A DNA stretch of 64,000 nucleotides from Ampelomyces quisqualis (taxonomy: Eukaryota; Ascomycota; Dothideomycetes; Pleosporales; Phaeosphaeriaceae): positions 2,232,001-2,296,000 of the forward strand of contig JAGTXZ010000010.1 in the NCBI GenBank assembly GCA_018398575.1. The letters are read 5' to 3'. Numbering within the stretch: position 1 is the first letter of the stretch; each line of letters begins with the position of its first letter. The notes below the pieces were generated by a model. That model was not told the DNA's origin, searched no databases, and worked only from the letters and a program-made list of their open reading frames with translations. The position numbers and the translations under genes were made by a program. Of the stretch, positions 9,873 to 21,354 are shown in pieces.

Positions 9873-11009
9873 CTAGTCAGCGGAAGCCCTCTTCTTTCTG
9901 CCCCTGAGCTGTTATTAGCAAGGTTGCGAAACGTACTGTTTGATACATACCTCTTGTCCGCAACTTTGTCGCCGTTGGCAACGGCCTTTTTGCCACGCTT
10001 CGGCCTGGGAGCCTCCTCTTCTTCGACCTCGTCCTCGTCCTCAAGAGTCTCTTCTTCCTTTGACGCAGCTTTCTTGCCTCGAACGTTCTTCGGAGCAGGC
10101 GCGGGAGCTTCCTCCTCGTCCTCCTCGTCATCTTGCTTCTTGGCTACCTTCTTGGCCCTAGATTTCTTAGGCACTGGGGCTTCATCCTCTTCTTCCTCAA
10201 CAGGTTCTTGCTTCTTGGGTGGGCGTCCGCGTGGCCTCTTTACTGGAGGAGCCTCGTCTTCGCTCTCGACTTCCTCCTTCTTGGCTGCCTTCTTGCCCCT
10301 AGCCTTCTTTGGAGCTGGTGCTTCTTCCTCATCCTCGTCATCGGCATCCTTGGCCTTACGACCACGCTTCTTCTTGGGCTTCTCTTCCACATCGTCGTCG
10401 TCATCGTCGTCCTTCTTGCTCCTCTTGCGAGCGCGGAAGCCAGATTTGCCTGGGCGGTTGTTTTCCATATCCTGAAGCGGTCAGTTCTAGTCTCAAATGA
10501 GTGTCGTGCATTGCCAGCCATACAGGATGTACAGGCACAGGCTTTTAGGCGGATGGACTAGGATAATACCACTTACACCTTTCCAATCCTCGTCTGGAAT
10601 GTGGCCGTTCTCAAGGGCAAACTTGATCTTGTCTTGATATTCGGTAGGAACCTCGTCAAAGCCATCAACCATGTCAGTGTCACCTCCGGTGGTCTCGATC
10701 AGGTTCTCAATCTGCTTGGGCGTAACACAGCCCCTGCGTTGTCAGTGGAGCAAAACAACGACGGAATTACAACATACCAGTGTCGATACTGCCAGCTCGT
10801 ATGTTCTTTGATGGTGACTTGAATAGCATAGCGGAACTCTCCCTTGAGGATCTTGACAGCTGCGTCCTTGCACTCTTTGTTTTGACAGCCAGCGCGATTG
10901 TTGGGCGAAGCCTCTGGAGACTAGTCAGTATGTGAAGTTGAGATCAGCGATCTTGCCATAAACACGGTGACGAATTAGCGCTCTACGTACCAACACGAGA
11001 GACGACCAT
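9873..11009 (-). CDS. PARP-type zinc finger protein with basic/acidic tail
   Basis: Five exons: 10991..11009, 10778..10913, 10577..10733, 9951..10471 and 9873..9903, totalling 287 residues, all introns GT-AG. The N-terminal 60 residues form a zf-PARP domain: RAGCQNKECKD with Cys16 and Cys21, then SWQYRHWGCVTPKQI with His51 and Cys54 as the other ligands. A helical segment (VPTEYQDKIKFALENGHIPD) follows. The rest alternates acidic runs (DDDDDDD, EEEEDEA) with KKxRGKK/RGRPPK blocks that look like AT-hook or nuclear localisation signals, ending GRKKRASAD. The domain in known proteins recognises DNA breaks. No PARP catalytic domain is present, so a nuclear DNA-binding role is inferred. The last exon is fixed by the GGCAGAAAG acceptor choice, which gives a basic C-terminus; reading through would add about 60 unrelated residues. 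Confidence 0.85.
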
Positions 11010-11357
11010 GTTTGCGAGGTGTGTTGTTGATCACGTTCTGTGTAGGTGAGACGCGTGCAAATGCACGGTCTTGGGAACACGCGTAGTAAGCTTCTGAAGT
11101 GGCAGATGCAGTCCTAATCAGCTTGGGACAACTGACGTTTGCCGCTGCAGAAATGCTGAGCGCGCTTTTGTCGCGAGCTGATTGCGCGTTTGGTGTGTGA
11201 GGTGAGATGTGCAGGCAGCGGCAACTTAGAGTCTAGACCCTGCCGCGGCCTGTTAATTTATGACGGCATGACAAGGATCTTTGGGGGAAAAGTTACAACA
11301 CCTGGACCATGAGGCACACATCCGCTACCCCCCTTCCCCACCCCTCGCCACCCTTCA
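11010..11357. promoter_or_regulatory. Divergent intergenic region between PARP-finger and mitochondrial-like genes
   Basis: 348 bp between two start codons on opposite strands, so it must contain both promoters and leaders. A pyrimidine-rich CCCCCCTTCCCC stretch lies just before the plus-strand ATG. Confidence 0.5.
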
Positions 11358-14300
11358 ATGAGCACTGCGCATGCATGTTTTCGCAGCGCCCTGACACAGG
11401 CATTTCGACCATCTAATGGCGGAACCGTTGCTTCCTATTCCGTTGCGTCCTTCCTCGTCCCGGCAGTCTCCCACACGTCCAGACGCTCCATCACCTCGAT
11501 ATCTCGTCGCTCGAAGAACACCACACAGTCACCCCATGTCCCGATAACTCCCGGCCACGATGCAGCTACCTACAGAGTTCCTCCGAAGCCCGCAAACGAA
11601 CCGCCCAAATCCTGCATACCATTCCCGCGAGGCGAAGCCCGCAACGACATCCAACAATGGCTCGCAGCCATTGACCCGTACTTACCAGCTAATATACGCC
11701 AGGATCAATCAGATAAGACGAAAGCGCCTGCTACGCTGACGTCGATTGATCTTGCTTTGGTGGTCAATGCAGCCCAAGATGCCTCGGTAGACATATTGAG
11801 CTATTTGGGATTGATCCAAGGCCGCTGGGCGGCGGTAGCATGGATGGCCAAGAAGCTTGTTGAGGACGGTCAGAAAATCGTGGAACCCCCAGTACAACTC
11901 GATCCCTGGGCAAATATCGTCTGGCCAGAGTTGGAGCACCAATCTTTAAAACACCTTACCGAATCTGCCATTCGCACCGCGCGAGTACGGCCCTCGCGCA
12001 AGCTCAAGCATAGTCTGGAACACCTGACTTCTGCCCCTGATACCATCGACCGGCGTCACATTGTGTTGAAGCGGGCATTGGGACAGCTCTGGAGGACTTT
12101 GGGCAGTTTAATATTGGCCAGTGCTGAGCGGCCTGTCCGAGAGGATCCGATCATGCTGCATGTTTTGGAGATCATTGCTCATTTGCATCACGTTGGCTTG
12201 ATACCAGACTCTGTCTATACATATCACCCTCACGAAAGCAAGTACGCGCTGCAGCAACCTCCAACGATCCACATGCTGTCTTCCAAGATATTGACAGCGC
12301 TGTCCGACGCATCCTGGAAAGTGCACGAGGCTTCAGTGAAATCCGCTAACACTGGTACAAAGACCTCTTACTTTTTGGTCCATGAGATTCCTGGTTCCCG
12401 GTATAAGATTACCGTACAAGAAGTGACTCCGGAGCTATGGCTAGAGTTTGTGCTCTGGTCATGTCTTCATGGCGGTTGGACGTCTGACGGCATCGCAATA
12501 CTTGAGAGCTTAGTATCCAAGCAAAAAGATCATAGCTGGGGCTTGATAAGTTGGCGGGAGATCATGCTGGCGGAACAGCAGAACGCTCCGGCACCGTCAA
12601 GAGCTTGGAAGCTGTTTCCCATGACTGGAGATGCGGCCGCGACTGCCGAAGACAGAGCGCGAACGCACAGAACTATCAGCAGTGAGATTGTCACCGCGTT
12701 TGTAGATGCCCTTGTCAGTAATGTACAAGTTGGGGTGGGTTTCCGTGGCTTTGATCCTGAAGTCGTTACTCGACAGCTCAAATTGCTGAAAGGCTTTCTC
12801 GACTTGAACAATCTCAGTTTAGGCTCCATGTCGTGGGATTCCATAATGGCTCGCCTGCTGGAGTCTGGTGCGTTCGTACCTGAGAAGCGTCCGGAAGCTC
12901 TGCTGCAGCTTTTCGGGCTTGCTACTGGATTCGGCGCCGAGATCAACACTGTCAATACTTCTCCCACCATCGGAGACGAAGTACCATATTTTTTTGAGCC
13001 TACCACGATACCCCTCAGCGTGCTCCACCGGACGATGCGAGCATTCATTGACATCGGAGACACCAAGGGGGCTATGGCTACGCTGATGCTTTTACAGCAG
13101 CACACGGATGAGAACAAGCAAAAGTCGCTGCAACAATTCTTTGATGCAATAAGTAACCAAGTCCCACGAGATGACGAGCCTATCACGAATCGCCTGCCGC
13201 CGATCGAATTTCCGGCGTTTGACACGAATATGCCCGTGTCTCTACGTGCCAAACTATTAGATTTGGTCACAGAGTCCAAGTTGTACGACCTGGGTCGCTG
13301 GTTCCTATTCGCTCCAGACATAGATGGGCCACTCATTGGCCGCGAACTTTACAATCACCGAAATATTGCTGCATCCATCATACGCTTTGGAACTCTGGCC
13401 GGGGAGAATGATCTTGTTTTGGATATTGTGACACGAGCTGGCATCTGGAACGACAAGCACAAGGAGCAAAGAATGCCGGCCGAAGTTCTGACAGCACTTC
13501 TTTGCAGTCAGCTTAAGCTTAGGCGATGGGAATCAGTGCAAAGTATGCAAGAGTACATTGCTGAGACGTCATGTTTTAAGCCACGACCGATCATCCTTTC
13601 CACCTTCGCTGCGGAGCTGCTCGGGTTGTCCAACGGAACTGAAGAAGAGGTGCTGAAAGCGCAAGATGCGTTCTCCGAGATGCTGTTCGCTTGGGAAGAT
13701 CTGATTATGGTGAACATGCGCAACGAGCTGTACTGCATATTGGCGATCATGTCTACCACAGACGATAGCTGGAAAGCATTTTGCTCTCAATTTCTCGCGC
13801 TGTCCTTGCATCAAAACGTTCGACTCACTGCGGATGATTTCAATCATGTCCTTCGTGGCATCCTCGATGGCTACGGCAGCTCCAAGGCAGTGATGGTAGT
13901 CGAGACTTGGTGCCATGTATCATCAGATATGTTCGAAGCTCGCCGAGCCTCCGGAGGCTTGCTTCGTATGCCGCGCTTCCAGGTCGGCAAAGGCGAAGAA
14001 TACCAAGGCCGCCCACTGAACATTGAGATCGTTCAAGACTCGGGCGCGAAACTCGTTCTACAGGGGCGAATTCCTCCTAATCGCCAGACGATTTGGGCCA
14101 TTCTCCGCAAAGTTCAAGAAGAAGTGGATTATCACCGGCATCAAGGACAAGATATGTCGGCCACTGAGCGTGCAGAAGCTCGCGATACTTTGCAATGGGC
14201 AGCACGCGTCCTCGGCAATTTAGGCTATGACCACGAAGACATTGTTCGTGACATGGGGGACCATCTTGTAGAGCTTGCTGAGCTTGAGGCCCCAGTCGCA

Positions 14301-14360
14301 GCTGACGATGTACGTAACCTCATCGGCGTTGATACAGACATTGCCCTTGGTAGCGCATAG
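11358..14360 (+). CDS. Large hypothetical protein, probable mitochondrial helical-repeat protein
   Basis: Intron-less frame of 1000 residues from the ATG at 11358. The first 60 residues are rich in Ser, Arg, Ala and Thr with almost no acidic residue (RRSITSISRRSKNTTQS), typical of a mitochondrial presequence. The rest is mostly amphipathic alpha-helical with Leu/Ala/Trp periodicity and no catalytic motif I can see. Segments such as DTKGAMATLMLLQQHTDENK resemble the paired helices of PPR-like proteins, but I cannot define repeat boundaries. Fungal mitochondria contain many fast-evolving proteins of this kind for RNA processing or translation; that role is inference. No transmembrane segment is evident. 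The gene sits head-to-head with the PARP-finger gene. Confidence 0.8.
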   Translation: MSTAHACFRSALTQAFRPSNGGTVASYSVASFLVPAVSHTSRRSITSISRRSKNTTQSPHVPITPGHDAATYRVPPKPANEPPKSCIPFPRGEARNDIQQWLAAIDPYLPANIRQDQSDKTKAPATLTSIDLALVVNAAQDASVDILSYLGLIQGRWAAVAWMAKKLVEDGQKIVEPPVQLDPWANIVWPELEHQSLKHLTESAIRTARVRPSRKLKHSLEHLTSAPDTIDRRHIVLKRALGQLWRTLGSLILASAERPVREDPIMLHVLEIIAHLHHVGLIPDSVYTYHPHESKYALQQPPTIHMLSSKILTALSDASWKVHEASVKSANTGTKTSYFLVHEIPGSRYKITVQEVTPELWLEFVLWSCLHGGWTSDGIAILESLVSKQKDHSWGLISWREIMLAEQQNAPAPSRAWKLFPMTGDAAATAEDRARTHRTISSEIVTAFVDALVSNVQVGVGFRGFDPEVVTRQLKLLKGFLDLNNLSLGSMSWDSIMARLLESGAFVPEKRPEALLQLFGLATGFGAEINTVNTSPTIGDEVPYFFEPTTIPLSVLHRTMRAFIDIGDTKGAMATLMLLQQHTDENKQKSLQQFFDAISNQVPRDDEPITNRLPPIEFPAFDTNMPVSLRAKLLDLVTESKLYDLGRWFLFAPDIDGPLIGRELYNHRNIAASIIRFGTLAGENDLVLDIVTRAGIWNDKHKEQRMPAEVLTALLCSQLKLRRWESVQSMQEYIAETSCFKPRPIILSTFAAELLGLSNGTEEEVLKAQDAFSEMLFAWEDLIMVNMRNELYCILAIMSTTDDSWKAFCSQFLALSLHQNVRLTADDFNHVLRGILDGYGSSKAVMVVETWCHVSSDMFEARRASGGLLRMPRFQVGKGEEYQGRPLNIEIVQDSGAKLVLQGRIPPNRQTIWAILRKVQEEVDYHRHQGQDMSATERAEARDTLQWAARVLGNLGYDHEDIVRDMGDHLVELAELEAPVAADDVRNLIGVDTDIALGSA

Positions 14361-16357
14361 GCGCTTGATTTGTTGTGAATATTGTACATACAGCAGAGCT
14401 AATACGTTGCTCAACATGCTCCTGTTGTTCTTTGCTCGCGTTCGTATGCGTCTGTGATTGCTGTGCTGTGCGCACTTGTTTCACGTCTGGGTATTTGGGC
14501 ACGATGGAAGTGATGTTGATACCAGATAACACTCTGATGCAGCTGGATGTGTTGTGTAGCTGAATCGGGCGGTACGATCTGGAGGAAGGAGCGATGCCCC
14601 CAATGTCCGTGTTTATCCTGTCCTTGCAGCAGGACCTATCCGGTGCACTCTGCAATGTCGGATTGACTTTGGCTTGAGCACGTGAGCCACGCCGAATCAA
14701 GACCCTCGATGCGCTTGTTATGCAAATGTTTCTCCACTACCACTCCACTTCGCCCCCGGCTGTCTACGTACATCCCAGATCGCCCAGTCTTGCGCAGTGG
14801 AAATTTGCCAGCATTTCAATGGCGCTGCCGGGCGACTATCTGTAGCCGAAGTTGATGTTGGTACCTAGCCCATTATTTCGAGCGGAAAGGAAAAGCTGCC
14901 TTTGCCTACTCCGTCTCCGTACGGGTGGTCCAATCAGCAGAGTGAGGCTGATGGCCACGTCGAAGATGGTTTGGTGAAGCCGCCAGCTTGTACTGTGGGT
15001 CTGGTGTTCCGGTCCACCAACGGCTTGCTGCTTGCATGCCTTTATGTACGGCGGCCAAACATGGCTAGCGCTCAGCCTAGACCAAAGCGGCTCTGGACAC
15101 TCTGGCAGAAACGGCGCATCGCGAGATTCGAGGTACCATGGTGCAACCTCGAAGCCCACCGGCACGATCATCATGCGTTTCGAATGATTTGGACACACAG
15201 GAGGCGGTTTCAAAGGCCAGAACACTGCATTCCCTTTGGCAGAGCGGCTACTCCGTACATGTATGTAGGTACACCGCACTCACCGACTTTTGGCACCGGC
15301 GCCAGTGGCCCGAAGCGTATCGATGGACGGCTAGGCTGACCTGGAGGGGCAAGCTGGCGACGTCAATTCTCGTGAGGGGCAGGACTTTGGTAGGGAGAGG
15401 CGGGTAAACGCTCGGTGGTTCAAGAACTTTTTTTCTCTACAGACTTGAAAAAGTCTGAAGCACGTGCGCATTGTTTGATTACAGATGACGACAGACCGTG
15501 AGGTGTCCGCTGCAGACTGCGACCAGGCAGATTGGTGAAGCCACTGGGGAAGAGGCATCGCTCGTTCATGACGGCTCCACCCCCGGTTGCTTCATGGATG
15601 CGGGTTTGGATCGAGTTATGATCCAAGAGCTACTTACTTAGATCCTCCATGCCTCGTTTGGTTGGTGTGCAGGATGACTCTTTGCTGCGATGTGACAAGC
15701 CTTGGGACTCGGGAGGGAGTCACATACCCATGTCCACTTGGGCCACCCCACCCACGCTCACCGCTGAGCGCTAGGGAAGCGCCAAGCCGCGCCTGCCCCG
15801 AACTTTTCTATATCGACACTCCGCCTTTGCCCACGCTTCTCACCTGCAAACCACCAAGTCACACAAGAACCACATACACAAGCACAATTAACCATATCAC
15901 TACACATCTTCGTCGAGACAATGCCGCAGGCAATCGCTGAGTGCTAAATTCCCTCTGGGTGGCCTACAATTCTTTTGTAGGCCATTCAGCCGGCCAGCTC
16001 GCGAGACTTCAACTCAACGACGATACAAATCCACGATTGCGTGTAGCACATTCTGCTCGCAGCCGTCTCAATCAAATTGATCATCGTTCGGCCTGCACTG
16101 CACACCACACATATTGTCCAGTTCACTCGGCTCAACCCACGAACACGACGACCCGCCGCAAGCTCTGCCATAGTCAAGAGCCCGGCCCCTCAGTACACTA
16201 CACATCTAGTCCATCTAACGCTGCATCCAACACCATTCCGCCATCGGACCATTTCGCACCACCTTTTTACCCCTCGAGGAGTAACATCGACTCGACCTTC
16301 ACCCCACCTCGACCTCGACTCCAAACGCACCCGACCCCACAATAGAAACGCCTAATA
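14361..16357. other. Long intergenic region and probable long leader
   Basis: About 2 kb. Frames of up to 145 codons occur on both strands around 14.8-15.3 kb, overlap each other and resemble no family. The last 450 bases before 16358 are C/A-rich (ACCACATACACAAGCACAA and similar), typical of a long fungal 5' leader with short upstream frames. Another TACTCCGTAC motif lies at 15249-15258. Confidence 0.5.
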
Positions 16358-18741
16358 ATGGCGCACCTCACCTACTCTCGATCAGCCATGTCGGACCTTG
16401 GTGGGCATCATCAACACCAGGACCGCAAGCTCATGCATGATACCACCGCCGCTCCACGCCGTAGTGACAACCGGCCCGTGTCACGAGAAAGTGCGCCAGG
16501 CAGCAATCACCACACCGAGGGACGAGGTGACGGTCAATCTGGCGCCGAAGAGACCGCAAATGAAGACGACGACGAAGAGGACAGTAGCACCGCTCAAGAT
16601 CCTGAACAAGAGGACGAGGAGGACGAGCCAGAAGCACCCGCCCCGTTCCATGGATTCGGTAAGGGCAAAGGGAGAGGCCAGCGTCATCCCATCCGTGTCG
16701 AGCCTGCCGGAGATGAATCGCAAGAAGAGACCGACGAGCTAACATCCCTTGGAGCGGGGCCCAGCTCTAGCAAGCAGCCGGTGAATCAGCTACTAATGAA
16801 CAACAAGAAGCGAACTTTTAGCAACCTATCGAGCACCTCGGTCCTCTTCGGAGACGACTCGACGGACCAGGAGTTCCCAAGACGCAAAGTCGCACGCAAA
16901 CTCAGCAATGTGGTGACTAAGCCACTTCTCACATATAAAGAGAATGAAGAGGGTCTTCACGAAAACGCCATTGAGAGCGATGATGAAGATTACAGCGCCC
17001 TCAACCTCATTCCCGACGATGATTCAGATGTCGAGTTGATGGAGCAACAAGAGGAGAGTTACATCCTGCAAGAAGAGCAACAGGCAACCACCCTGCTCAA
17101 TGAGTTTCGTGATGCACGCCGACTTAGTCTCGAGAGCTGTATTAGTGACAACGTCTTCGATGTCACTGCCCCACTAGACGATGCGTACATGTCAGGCCTT
17201 CCAGACTACGGGTTTGCTCAATTCTTCGAACCAGAGGCACTGCCCGCATCTCCTGATCCAGCTATCAAGAGGAAGTATTCAGATAGCTCCACCAAGCGCG
17301 TTCGCTTCGATGACGAGGTGCAAGTATCCGACGACTCCAGCTCAGAGTCCTCTGAGCTTGACAGCAGTGTCTTTCCCGATCTCTTCCTAGAGCAAGATCA
17401 GCTGCCGCCCATCCTACATCAGCTTCTTGAGTTCGACAACGACGACGAGGATGGAGACTTTGCTTCACCTCAGTCTGACGCGTCATTCTGGGACTATGGT
17501 CAGGATGAACCTCGCATCACACGCGTCGAAAACTCGGACGATACCGACAAGGAGTCGGCCGAGTCAAGCGGCTATGATTGTATGGCCACGTCCCATGATA
17601 GATGTTCTTTGTTGACTAATAAACTGCCACAGCCGACATGGGTGATACCACTGATGAAGAAGATTTTGGTACTGTCGTGCCGCCACGCACACCTGTTCAG
17701 AATAGATCTGTTCTGCGCCAACCAGCCTCGGCACCAGGCTCGCGAGCTACAACGCCAAAGCCATTCCAGCGCAGCTCAAGACCTACGGGGCGACAAATTC
17801 CCCCACCTCGTGGTATTTTCATCCACGAGGACAGTACCAAGGCTATTGCTGTCACCAACAGAGCAACAAAGACCGTCATGTTCTATCGTCCCCGCCCAGC
17901 GCTGATCCCCTGGATACCAATGAACGGGTATCAGAGCGGTACTAGTAGCACAGCCAACAACAGTCCTCGGAACTCGATCGCGCAATTGAACGCCTCAGAC
18001 AGTGAGAACAGCAACGAAGTCTTCAACAATGCGATCAATACAGATATCATGCTTACTGGCATTTTCGGCTCCGCCCCTGGAAGCGACTTCTTCTTCGGCA
18101 ATGAAAGCATCGGTCCCCCTGAGGCGTTCTATCCCTTCGTTAGCATTGGTTCGAACGGTAATATGAACCTCATGGACGACGACGAATATGAGGACTCAGA
18201 CGATTACGAAGACGACCTTAACATCGCCGACTTCATGGACTTTGGCTCTGACGGCGACGATACCGATGTGGAGCAGGAGTGTGAGGACACAGACGCACCA
18301 GCAACTCCGGCGACATCCCGAGTGGCTCTTATTGACTCTACTCCGGCTCAACCAACACCAACAGCCGAGACACCCGTCACACGCAAGAGGACCACTTCGG
18401 ATGTCGATGCCATGCTTGAACATTTCGATCGCGGAGTTGTCACAGCCTTTCGCAACAACCAAAATCGATATCGCGATGTTGCCTCACTGCCGCAAGATCC
18501 CGCTGCGCGCGCTTCGGTATCACGCCCAGTGCGGTCCGGCAAATCTGCTGAAGCTCTCATCACCCCTATTCGCAAGCGTTCCAGGTCCAATCGCATGACT
18601 CGAACGCCTATGCGTTCCGGGCCGTCTACTGTCAACCAAAGTTCGCCCTTATCAGGTGTTTCCAAGGCTACCTCAAGGTTGCAAAACTCTATGGTGGGCA
18701 CCCCTAGGAAGCCACCTCCTAGGATGGGCACCTTCTCGTAA
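16358..18741 (+). CDS. Hypothetical acidic, probably nuclear protein (two exons)
   Basis: Exon 1 is 16358..17579 and exon 2 is 17633..18741. The 53-nt intron has GTATGG ... GACTAATAAACTGCCACAG. The product is 776 residues; an alternative ATG lies at 16388. It is very rich in Asp, Glu and Ser, with runs such as EDEEDEPEAP, ESDDEDYSALNLIPDDDSD and DDDEYEDSDDYEDD. Short basic patches (KRKYSDSSTKRVRFDDEV, IRKRSRSNRM) look like nuclear localisation signals. The most fold-like part is RGIFIHEDSTKAIAVTNRAT followed by MFYRPR, just after the intron. Another is MLEHFDRGVVTAFRNNQNRY. No domain is recognised. Composition suggests a chromatin or transcription-associated disordered protein. The joint reads SDMGDTTDEEDFG, keeping the acidic character. 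Confidence 0.75.
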
Positions 18742-19609
18742 AGATGTCATCAAAAAGCGTACGAAATAGTGCTCGTTCAGCCACAAACGAATGACGTGTA
18801 ACGAAGGACTCCAGGGCCAAGGATCTGAAGAAGGAAGTACACCGGATCTCGATGGAGAAATACGACGTTACGATACCCACGACCTTTCTAACTTCTCGCT
18901 TTCTTGCGACTATGTTTTTACCATGAACTTGATGATGCATCTGCATACAATCAGCAGTTCTGGGCTTTGTTCTTTGACTAGACGGCTCGATAAAAGTTCA
19001 CAAAGTCGCATCGCGTTCAGCAACTCTTCGGTTGCAACAACGTCGGCGATTATTGTCTCCTGTGTTTTGGTGGTTTCGCTTTTCATATCTGTTCTCTTTC
19101 CATCCTTCACGACCTGTACTCTCCTTTGTCACGAGGGATTCAAGGTCGCAGGATGATGCCATGCACTTTTGCGAACTATTCAATGGGTTCCACGATCTCC
19201 GGCGTTCAGATCTACGGCTCTAGATCAGGAATGGCGTTGAAAATGTGGGATCTGTTTGGCGTTACGCTGCGCTTCTATTTCGTTTGTTCCAAGTGGCTCA
19301 ACGAGCTCTGGTGCATCAGTGTGTAGGATTAGCGTTTATCAATCTAGCGCATAATGACATTCCTTACAACGCCCAGCTTGAGTTAGATCTCGCGATTTAA
19401 GTCAGAGGTTCCTTTCAGAGGATGTGGCTTTCTCCGCCCTTGTAGGTGGCGCAAGATGGTGAGATGATTGGCCTGGTGAATGGCTCAAGCGTCTTGAATA
19501 AGGTCTGTGCTCAAGGTTTCTAGAAGCTAGAACGGCGACGTCACACCTTGTTTGGTCGCGCATGTGAACATCAGTGCTCCACCACGCCTGATGCGTGCCA
19601 CAACTCGCG
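18742..19609. other. Intergenic region
   Basis: About 0.87 kb holding the 3' flank of the acidic protein gene and the seipin promoter. No coding region, RNA gene or repeat seen. Confidence 0.5.
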
Positions 19610-21011
19610 ATGGAGGACCTGAAACATGACTACCGTGAGGGAGAGCCAGTTTTCCAGTATGCGATAGTACATCTGTCCCTGCCAACTGTGTCCTCCTGTC
19701 ACTTGACTGATTTCAGACCAGGACACTCTGTTGCTGCCCTTCCGCATCGCGACATCACCAGTCCTCCTCCGAACATATCTCCGCACCATACTCCTTTTTA
19801 TAACGTCTACGATTCTGCTCGGTCTTGCCACAGTCGCATACACGTCGTTCTACTACTCCTACATACCTGTACGCGGCATAACTGCGCCGGTATATCTTCA
19901 ATTTCACCATGGCGCTGCCTCACGCCCTCCGCTGCTCGAGTTACCAAACATTGATGCGCAGAACTGGCCCTATGGCATCGTTAATATTCCTGGCCTCGTC
20001 AGTCAGCAGAAGTACGATGTCGCCGTGTCCATGACTGTGCCTCGAAGCACTACGAACCTGAACGTGGGCAATTGGATGGTGGGCTTGGAGATGCGCGGGC
20101 CATCAACGACCGCTGGGGGTATAAAGGGTATGCTTGGGTGGGACGAGGAGTGGGACCATAGCCAGGGTGGTGGACCGGGTGAAACGGCACAACACGTCGG
20201 CGCGGAAGCACTTGCGAAGACGCCGACTGTGATTGCGAGGAGTAGAAGGCCTGCCATACTTACCTATCGTAGCTATGTTCTCGAACATGTCCATCGTCTT
20301 CTACGACTGCCTTTATACCTCCTGGGCTGGCATACCGAGTCCGAGACGATTGAGATCAGCATGATGGAAGGCGTGGAATTCGACAAGCGCGCAAACAACG
20401 TCCCTGCCTCTGTCAAGGTCGAATTACGATCCAAACAGCCCCTGGAAGTTTACACCGTCATGGTACACTTCAGCGCGAAACTAGAAGGACTGAGATATGT
20501 CATGTACCGATACAAACTCACCAGCGCAATAGTCGGCATATCGCTCTTTTGGGGCGTTGAACTGGGCGTACTAGTATTCACATGGGGCGTCTTCACCCTC
20601 GTCTTCAGCAGCAGTACATCGACATCTCCTCGACCCTCGTCCCACCACCCGCAAATCAAAACCGAACCCGGCGACATGACGCCAAAAACCGAACACGACC
20701 CCGGCACCCCTTTTAGCGAAACTTGCCGCACTTTCCCTACCCTTTCATCCCACCAGCCGTTACACTATCCCTCGGCGTCCCCGAAATCAGAGCGAAATAC
20801 TCCCACGCTGCAAGATATTCCGCTCCGCGAAGACGCAGAGGCAGATGATGAAGAAGACGACGATTTCGTGCTGGAAGAGCCGTTGCCGCGGGGCGTCGAC
20901 AAGGAAGGTGTTTTTACAGATTCGGGGATCGGGACGGGCGTGGAGAGTGGCAGTGGCAGAGAGGCGCTGGGCATGAATAGGCGGAGGAGTGGGCGTAGAG
21001 AGGAGAGCTAA
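19610..21011 (+). CDS. sei1: Seipin (lipid droplet biogenesis protein)
   Basis: Exon 1 is 19610..19634 (MEDLKHDY) and exon 2 is 19717..21011. The 82-nt intron starts GTGAGG and ends TTGACTGATTTCAG. The product is 439 residues. A transmembrane helix at about residues 31-52 (RTILLFITSTILLGLATVAY) is followed by the seipin/adipose-regulatory lumenal domain, including FYYSYIPVRGITAPVYLQF, SQQKYDVAVSMTVPRSTTN and NVGNWMVGLEM. A second helix lies near 277-302 (GISLFWGVELGVLVFTWGVF). The cytosolic tail is Ser/Pro/Glu-rich and disordered. Seipin oligomers sit at ER-lipid droplet contacts and control droplet budding. The first exon supplies the N-terminus; without it the frame has no suitable ATG at that point. 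The gene converges on PEX14. Confidence 0.9.
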
Positions 21012-21354
21012 GGGTGCTTGTTTTTGTCGAATCGCTTTCGGGAAGGGCGGGGGGGGGGGAGTATCTGCAGATTTGTGGGGACGGAAGGGGGAGGGGGAGG
21101 TGTGGGTGTAATGCGTGGACAGAAGCGTTGATGCAAGGTGATTTCGATTTCGAATTCGATTTGGATTTTTCTTTCATCGTTGGTAGCAAGGTCGAGTGCA
21201 AGGACTTGTATACTTTGACGATGCTAATGCATCATTGGACATGGAAACCAAGTAAATGGTTGAGAAGATATGTAAAAGCACAGAGAAGATCGCGCCATGC
21301 TGGCATCTCAACGACGGCAGACTTGGCGCTCTACCAGGGATCTAGTCAAGACAA
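21012..21354. other. Convergent 3' region of seipin and PEX14
   Basis: 343 bp with a G run around 21050-21059. Both genes' 3' UTRs must lie here. Nothing else seen. Confidence 0.5.

Noticed and set aside
9849..10475. 208-codon Ser/Phe/Leu-rich plus-strand frame opposite the PARP-finger gene
   Set aside because: It is the complement of Asp/Glu/Lys codon runs in the real minus-strand exon.
12530..13336. 268-codon frame on the minus strand inside the 1000-residue gene
   Set aside because: It lies wholly antisense to a long coherent coding frame, and its Ser/Arg-rich composition mirrors the sense codons.
14836..15339. Overlapping frames of about 145 codons on both strands
   Set aside because: They overlap each other antisense, show no recognisable family, splice structure or typical start context, and have random composition.
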